A DNA stretch of 64,000 nucleotides from NCBI GenBank assembly GCA_038503035.1, contig JAVSML010038971.1, positions 1 through 64,000 on the forward strand, given 5' to 3'. The notes beneath the pieces are model-generated. The model did not search any database, was not told where the DNA came from, and was given only the letters and a program-made list of their open reading frames with translations. Shown piece after piece: positions 57,645 through 64,000 of this stretch. Source of the stretch: Crocodylus rhombifer. Lineage: Eukaryota; Chordata; Crocodylia; Crocodylidae. A program made the position numbers and the translations under genes. Numbering within the stretch: position 1 is the stretch's first letter; every line of letters begins with the position of its first letter.

Positions 57645-57783
57645 GGAGAGGAGCAGGGAGTAGAAAATTCTGGACTTGCTCCATTCACCCACCCCCCACA
57701 GTATCCACCCTCTGTCACTGTGAGAGACAAAATACTGAACTAGCTGGATCAATTGTCTGACCCAGTAAATGGCAGTTCTTATG
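57645..57783 (+). mobile_element. CR1-type (or CR1-tailed SINE) 3' end
   Basis: The final 45 bases, 'tagctggatcaattgtctgacccagtaaatggcagttcttatg', follow the widespread reptilian pattern 'gctagatggaccattggtctgacccagtatggcagttcttatg' that ends old CR1 elements and CR1-tailed SINEs. The preceding 'cactgtgagagacaaaatactga' fits too. Upstream extent is unclear. Confidence 0.6.
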
Positions 57784-57994
57784 AGCCTCTTTAATACTCT
57801 TCCTTGTAACTTGTAATTATCATCATGTCAACTGCTGAACTTCAGCCAGGCATCGAGATGTAACCAGTGCTGGTACAAGAGATGCTGTCCTTTTTGTGGC
57901 TAATTCTGTCACTTGGGAACTCAGCAGAGGGGAGGTAATGTTAATTTTTTTTTTAAATGCATCTCATGCTCCAATGTTTTGACTTGCCTTTCAG

Positions 57995-58248
57995 CCTTTA
58001 GACTACGAGATCTCAGCATTTCACACGCTGCTGATCAAAGTAGAAAATGAAGACCCGCTCGTTCCGGACATAGCTTATGGCCCCAGTTCCACAGCCACAG
58101 TTCAGATCACTGTTGAAGACGTAAATGAAGGCCCTGTTTTCCACCCAAACCCAATGACAGTGACCAAACAAGAAAACATCCCCATTGGCAGCGTTGTACT
58201 AACAGTGAACGCCACAGATCCAGATACCTTGCAGCATCAAACTATTAG
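57995..58248 (+). CDS. CDH13: CDH13 internal exon: end of EC3, EC3/EC4 linker, start of EC4
   Basis: A 254-bp exon encodes 84 residues plus two bases of the next codon (phase 2 exit). The acceptor is GCCTTTCAG (to 57994) and the donor GTGAGT (from 58249). The peptide starts PLDYE, the T-cadherin form of the cadherin LDRE calcium motif. It carries the linker EDVNEGPVF (41-49), an altered DxNDNxPxF in which the second Asp and Asn are replaced by Glu and Gly. It then enters EC4 with QEN (59-61) and ATDPD (73-77), both expected Ca-ligand motifs. A sequon NAT lies at 72-74. The final AG must join a G, A, C or T supplied by the next exon, which lies beyond this window. Sequence and exon length agree with T-cadherin; no defect is visible. 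Confidence 0.96.
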
Positions 58249-59253
58249 GTGAGTACAATGTTCTCTAACCTAAGCCTACAAGATAGGGACTACAAATGAT
58301 TGTTGTGCCTATGGTACTCGGCCATTTGCACAAAATTAAATTAAACGTGTTTGAGATCTGGGTAATTAGGAGTGAAGTTTTATTTTCTCCTGTAATGAAG
58401 AGCTTCAAAATGACAAAGAAAAAGAGTTTGCATTAGGCAGGTGACAATATTTTTCCAAGGAATGAGATGATAGAGTAAAGCACCTTTAGGTGATTCTGGT
58501 CTCAAACTGGTTCCCCCGCCTTTATGAAATCAAGGGGACAAAAATAAACATTTCTAAACCAGCTTCTGAGAATCGTTTCTCAGTTTTGCCTACTTGGTTT
58601 ATGTTTGCTTCTGATGTCACCCCATAAAGTGAAATAATTATTGGCCCCCCAGATTCAAGTATAAAGGGTAATACATGCTTCTTGACTAAACCTTGGCATT
58701 ATCTGTTGCACTTTATTGTGGTTCAGGCTCAGAACAATACAAGGAAAAGGATGTCTTCTGTACTGCAAAAATATTAATGCACTTGCACTCTGAAGAACAG
58801 TGTTGGGTATTGAGTTTAACAAATGCCCAAGTTTACTATAATTATAAAACTGTTTTCTGACATGTGAGTGCTATGTTCCTGCTCTGAATCTCTTGAGACT
58901 ATAGCAAGGAGCTTATTATGCTCTACCAGCACTTTTGCTTCCAAGAACACTATTGCAGAGATAGAAACATGGTTTTTCCCTGATCCAAAAGCAGATAATT
59001 TTCATAGTTAAAAACAGCACCTGATGTCTCTGGTGGTTTGGATGAAAATTTAGAATGAGCACATCACTCGTGCAGTGATGCCAGTCTCAAAATTGCATCT
59101 TCTCTGCCAGAGTGTTAACTTCACCTTTCTGCATAGCAGAGAAAGAGCTTCAGTCCCTTACCTGGGGGTGTTTCTCCCCTCCACCTGAGCTAGTGGAGAG
59201 GGACAAATTGGATTTGGTGAAGCTGTGCAGCTGAGAGGTGGACCACAAGTTGC
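58249..59253. other. Intron downstream of the 57995 exon, no feature recognised
   Basis: It begins with the GTGAGT donor. No further CDH13 exon, repeat family or RNA gene was recognised up to the hAT-like element. Confidence 0.6.
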
Positions 59254-59261
59254 GTTATGTA

Positions 59262-59632
59262 TAGGGCCCTGCCAAATTCATGGCAGAAGTGGAGTGTGCT
59301 GCAGCTCCTTTAATTTTGCAGGTTCCCCTCTGCACTGATTGGTGGAAGGGCCGCACTTGCGGCTTGCTTCTGATGAACAGGGAAGATACCGTTTTAAATA
59401 CGATACCGTTTTTACCTCCCCACCAGCCAGCAGCAAGCCACGGGGCCACCGAGGCCCCTCACCAATCAGTGGCAGGAGGCAAAAACAGCATCATAATTAA
59501 AACCACAGTTTTTACCTACTTGTCAATCAGGAGCAAGCGGCGGGGCCCCTCCACCAATCAGCACAGGGGAACCTGCAAGATGAAAGAAGCTGCAGAGCAC
59601 CCCCTTTCTGCCGTGAATTTGGTAGGGCCCTA
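59262..59632. mobile_element. Palindromic hAT-like DNA transposon (371 bp)
   Basis: The left end TAGGGCCCTGCCAAATTCATGG and the right end, inverted, TAGGGCCCTACCAAATTCACGG are near-perfect inverted repeats. Flanks GTTATGTA (59254-59261) and ATTATGTA (59633-59640) match at 7 of 8. The body is also folded: 'gcaggttcccctctgcactgattggtgg' pairs with 'ccaccaatcagcacaggggaacctgc'. Termini 'gggccctaccaaattcacgg' are widespread in turtle and crocodilian DNA (memory). No transposase frame. Confidence 0.92.
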
Positions 59633-59640
59633 ATTATGTA

Positions 59641-62600
59641 CTCACAGGAGTCTCATTACAGGGAAACCAAATGGTGAGGCATTGAGGACTGGAGAGAGGG
59701 GGTATGTAGCGGCCCCCGAGAGCCACCACTCTGCGCATTTCCCTTCCCCAGAATCCCCCGGAGGGAGTCTCAAGAGTTGTGCTCCTTTTTTGCAGGCTAT
59801 GACTCTTGTCTCTTGTCCTCACTGCATAAGGGTGCAGATGCCATTCGTCATGAAGGAAGACCGCTACCTTGCTTCATTCATTTCATCGAGATTTAGCAGC
59901 CTCTTATTTTTGCCCTTTTATTTGTTTGGGTTCTTTTCCTGAGAGGGACCAGCGAGGCCTTGGTCAAGCTGGGGTGTCCAATGGCGTCTCAGCCTGGTTC
60001 CTCTCCATTTGAAGTCATCTAGAATTTGGGTGCTCAAGGATTGCTAGGCAGGGAGCCAAGTTCTTCACGCAGGGTCTCCCATGGTTAGATGTCTTCCTCG
60101 TTGCAAGGATGGTGGGCGCTTCTTCAGGAAGGTTAGGCCCACACAGCTGCCTGACCGAGAATGCCGTTGACAGTAATGGCAATCTGTGCACGCAGCAAGT
60201 GTAGAGCAGCGTGCCATTGCAGAGGGCCAGACTGACAGTCACGGGTTAAAATGATGTGAAGGTGAACTGAGACAGGTAAGAGTTCAAAATTTAATGGAGG
60301 GGGGAGAAAGGGCATGGCATATAATTAGAAAATTCCATTCCCAGCATCACCTTAAAAACATCTATCTAATAGAGCATGAATATTTAATTTTTGTTCTCTA
60401 TCAGGAGTACCTGTGAGCTCTGCCATTTAAAGATCAGTTTATCTGAGGGAAGACTCTTAACAGATGTCATCTTCCCTGTTTTCTAAATGTATTTATTTAC
60501 TGAATGCACGTTTTGTCCATTCATTGTCATTTTAGCCCTTGCTCCAGGGAATTCTTATTCTATTTGGTATAGCCACAGATTTCTGTGATGGATGGACAAG
60601 GGCTGTGGGATTTCTTTCATATGTCAAATGCAGCAACATGACAATCGGGTGCATGATCTAAAACCTGGCTCACGTAGAGGTAAAAGTCCCTTATTCTCTT
60701 TGGCGTTGATATCAAATTTTAGTACAGGCAGGAACAAAGCTATCAACAATTTTAAGAATGGTCATGGGAGTTGTGGGTTTGGTTTTTTTGCTTTTTATAA
60801 AAAGGGCTTGTTAATTATTTGCAACATTTTATCACGTACTGCTAAGAGAGGTGCCCCAAGAGAATAAAGAACATGTGTGAAATTGGTTAAAGAAACCATG
60901 CAGGAATTTGTTCTTATAATCCAGAATCTGCTGCTTGCGTTTCTCAAGCAGAATTGCTGATTATGCCAGATTGGTAATGATTATGTTGGGAGTGCAAACT
61001 GGAAGAGAGATTAGTGAATCACTAAAAAGACCAGTTTGATTTTTAAATATTCGTTGCAGCTAGCCAAATAGCAGAAATCCTTGTGCAGTCTACCACTAGT
61101 CACAACCGTGCTGCAAAGGAGCCCTGAAATCTTGAATAATACAAACTAAATAAAAGTTTCCTGGAACTGAAAGCATAATGTGAACAGTATCTGTATTGCC
61201 AAGATGTTGTATTCTTTTACACAAAAAGGTTTTCTTCTCTCCTGCTGATTGTGCAAAAAACAAAAGCCGCAATGATTTAGTGTTGGTTGGGAATGGAGAG
61301 TGATTCTGTGGAAGGAAATATGTAAAAAGATCAAGGGCTGTTAGTTTTGTCAGGGGAAAAAAAACTACAAATGGGGAAATAATTGAAGTACAAAAAGTAG
61401 GGAATGAAATAGAAAAGGCTAATCTAACTCTCATATCCCCTCTGATACAGGGACAAGACAGCACAAAGTATAAAAGCTTAACCCTCAACACAGAAAAAAA
61501 GAACTGTGTTTCAGGCAATATAGTTAAGTGGTGGCATTTACTGCTGGCAAATATTGACAGTAATATTCAAAGAATTAGATATTTTTGTGACTAATCTGCA
61601 ATTTAGCTAGTGTAAAATTAAACGTGCTGGGGCTAAAACTGATCACTGTATGGAACTGGCAAGAAATACTCCCCACTAAATGATTGCAGTTGGATGCATT
61701 TTGAGAAGCTGGGGTATATATTGGTTTATAATGGCTTAGGATCCTGCCAGATCTCTCGCACGGAGATTACATATCCGTCTGCTTTCAGTGCATTTTCCTA
61801 CGTGCTGGATGTTGCTGCGCTCTGTAAGTTCTCCCCAGAGGAGGTACTAATATATTAAGGTCAATTTTTGAAGGCAAAGTGCATGGGCACTGAACCATAA
61901 TGCATGGGAGCGAGTCAGGTTGTGATGCGCGCATGCAGCGAGGCGTGTCAGAACCCTGCCGTGAACCGGGTCCGTTGTTTCATGTTGCAAAATGTTAGTG
62001 CGCAGAAGGGTAAGAGGGGCTTTGTCCATGCCTCCCTCCTTTGCTTTCAGCCTCTTGCAGCTAAAATATGAATCCATTGAAGGCCAAGAAGATATTTTTC
62101 CATTTGTTTTATCGACAGTGAGAGGGTGCCACTAGCTACTGGCAAGGTGTTCTGCTATTGCATAAAATATCACAACTGCATTCCAGAAACCATGACTCTA
62201 AGGTAAAGAAAGATTTCAATGCCATGGTCCAAATCCAGATTCAGTCTGTTCTTTGAACGCTCTCTGAATCAGATTCAAATGACTTATCTTGGTGAAAACT
62301 GTAGCTTGCCTTGTAACCGTTCCTGTAGGCATCTGCAGTGTTGAGGCAGTTTTCCTTCTTCTTCTTCAGCCTGAAGTGGTTTTGCAGCCTGAGAATGGAA
62401 CTCACTTAAAAGCTCAAGCAAGCTGGCAAAAATATACTACCCAGGAAAATACAACTTCAAGCATTTGTGAGAATCAAAACCTTGTAACTTCAGTCCAGAT
62501 CTCACTCTGTACATAGTTAGCAATAATAATGCACTTTCATGGTTTTATATTCTTCTCTGATCTAATGAAGTTAACATTCAGGGGAAGTTGTTAGAGGTAT

Positions 62601-64000
62601 CGACAGCTTACTGGGAACAAATGTCTTCGGCTCTCATTAACCGAGCATATAATGAAGGCTCCAAGCTCAGTTCTGCTCTTAGGTATTCTTGACTGTGTAA
62701 GCTGTTTGTACTCATTTCAACCAAAGTCCAGGATTGTTTGTGGAGAGGCATCCAGTAGATGCAGAGGGGTTTGAGCTGACCCTCAAAGCAAGAATCCAAT
62801 GGTTTTTCACCAGATATATGTAACTCAAAGCAAAAATGTTCCTTCTGCACTTACTGGGCGAGAACCACGAAACCAATTCAAGTGGGATTGCAATTCTAAG
62901 ATTCATTAACCTATATTAACCTGTTTTTTCTGAAGTATTCAACTCCCCCTACAACTCCCAACTTTTGGGAAGAAGAAAAACACGCGGAAGCCCCCATATT
63001 AATTATAATCCAACAACTTATTAATAGACCAGTAATGAAGTTTCTGAAATTTGATTTCTTAATCAGGGATCATTGTTATTTTTGTGCCAGATTTAAGAGT
63101 TTAATTTTGGGTGCCTCTTTCCCACCTCTGAAATTTTAATCAGAAGTTTCAAGTGTACGTGTCAATGAGAAGTTAAAGGCCAAAATTAATAACATTTTCT
63201 ACCTTGGGAAATTAAAAGAAGAGCCTCACTCTCTGAAATCCATTATTAACAGTAGATCTTAATTAAACATAGTTACTGGCCTCAATAATTTGTCTGCATG
63301 GAGAGATCAGTGTAGGTATTTCTTTCCTTTTTGGATTCAACAAGTGCACGAGATATAGTGAGACTTTTAACTAAGTATAAATAAGTTGTTTATGGCAATA
63401 TACTTGTAATTTTTAATTAAAGCAATGCTCTCTGGTTTCATGTTTTATCCCAGCAATATATTTTTATTACCTACTGTGCTCTAGGATTTTTAATTATTTA
63501 TGTAAATATATTATTGCAGTTTTCATTCTTGGGAAGTGATGTGCCTGGATGCTATATTAACATCTCCAGGAAAAAAAAACCCCCTGTATTATGGATTTAG
63601 AGCATGTCTAATTACATAAGAAAATTGAAATGATGCATTTTTGGCAGCCATCTGTAGTTGGTAACATGTCATGCCCATGATTCCTGAATGGGTCGTTGAC
63701 AGTCCATTGTCATATTGGGAAGGACTGAGCTGTATTCAGCTGTAAGTCAGCTCCTTTCTCTCATGTATTTGACACATTTACACTCTTAAGATTTGAGGGT
63801 AGGGAGACTAACTGGTTCAGAGGGACATGAACTTTAATAGGCAACAACCATCTTTGTCAGATGCTAGGAATGGACCGCATCATGCTCTTAAGGGTTGCCA
63901 AAATTAGCATATATCCATGGACTTCTGTGGATTTGTACTAGCTTGGGATTATAGTCAGTCCTTGCTGATCATACCATGATAGCTGCCTATGTTGAAATAT
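59641..64000. other. Downstream intron to the window end, no feature recognised
   Basis: AT-rich intron with short open frames. The longest (140 codons, 61096-61518 minus) is Phe/Leu-rich without a domain. No exon with cadherin EC4/EC5 sequence is present, so the next CDH13 exon lies beyond the window. Confidence 0.6.

Larger units (their letters stand above)
56340..57994. other. Short CDH13 intron (1,655 bp)
   Basis: It separates the EC3 exon from the EC3/EC4 exon. It contains an A/C-rich stretch (56580-56630), the 30-bp tandem repeat, an interspersed-repeat-like patch near 57125-57240 and a CR1-type tail near 57645-57783. It ends in the acceptor TTGCCTTTCAG. Confidence 0.9.

Noticed and set aside
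61096..61518. 140-codon minus-strand Phe/Leu-rich frame
   Set aside because: It is the complement of an A-rich intron; no signal peptide plus domain architecture and no homology recognised.
1..64000. Search for tRNA, rRNA, snRNA or microRNA genes
   Set aside because: No cloverleaf with A/B boxes, rRNA core or convincing miRNA-type hairpin was seen by eye; palindromes found belong to transposons. A tRNAscan or Infernal run would be decisive.

Overview
This window is vertebrate, not prokaryotic. It is about 60% AT, has no compact operons, and its open reading frames are short and mostly meaningless. The only host-gene coding sequence I can support is three plus-strand exons of CDH13 (T-cadherin) at 11610-11750, 56157-56339 and 57995-58248. 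Each has a canonical AG acceptor and GT donor, and they join in phase 0, phase 0, then leave in phase 2. They encode the end of extracellular cadherin repeat EC2, all of EC3 and the start of EC4. Everything else is intron: at least 11.6 kb upstream, 44,406 bp between the first two exons, 1,655 bp between the next two, and at least 5.7 kb downstream.

The organism is a sauropsid amniote, most likely a crocodilian; a turtle is the main alternative. The reasons are the CDH13 peptide, many CR1-family LINE fragments with '...ggtcccttcc...' 3' ends and CTATGAAA-type tails, ancient MIR-like SINE pieces, and numerous short palindromic hAT-like DNA transposons. The species call rests on recall of repeat styles, not on a search.

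Layout. 1-11609: intron with MIR-like pieces, a (TG)n tract and an antisense CR1 end. 11610-11750: exon. 11751-19365: short palindromic repeats, an AT-rich minisatellite, CR1 fragments, LTR-like GC-rich sequence and a two-copy hairpin repeat. 19366-34000: mostly single-copy-looking intron with a 956-bp foldback hAT-like element (21836-22791) and a CR1 reverse-transcriptase fragment (26121-27612). 34000-38110: AT-rich, possibly conserved sequence, then a cluster of three hAT-like insertions. 38885-40260: GC-rich LTR-like repeat. 45080-46581: an unclassified repeat interrupted by CR1. 49607-50100: antisense CR1. 51634-55250: hAT-like element, CR1 scrap, pogo-like element and an internally deleted CR1. 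56157-58248: two exons. 59262-59632: another palindromic hAT-like element.

The coding parts form one gene. T-cadherin is a GPI-anchored cadherin lacking the classical cytoplasmic tail; the exons here contribute calcium-binding linkers between EC2/EC3 and EC3/EC4. I found no new gene system. The most interesting material is transposon biology: foldback elements that share ends but not cores, insertions with matching 8-bp target-site duplications (two of them side by side at one target motif), and a CR1 copy whose internal deletion fuses upstream and downstream coding segments in frame.
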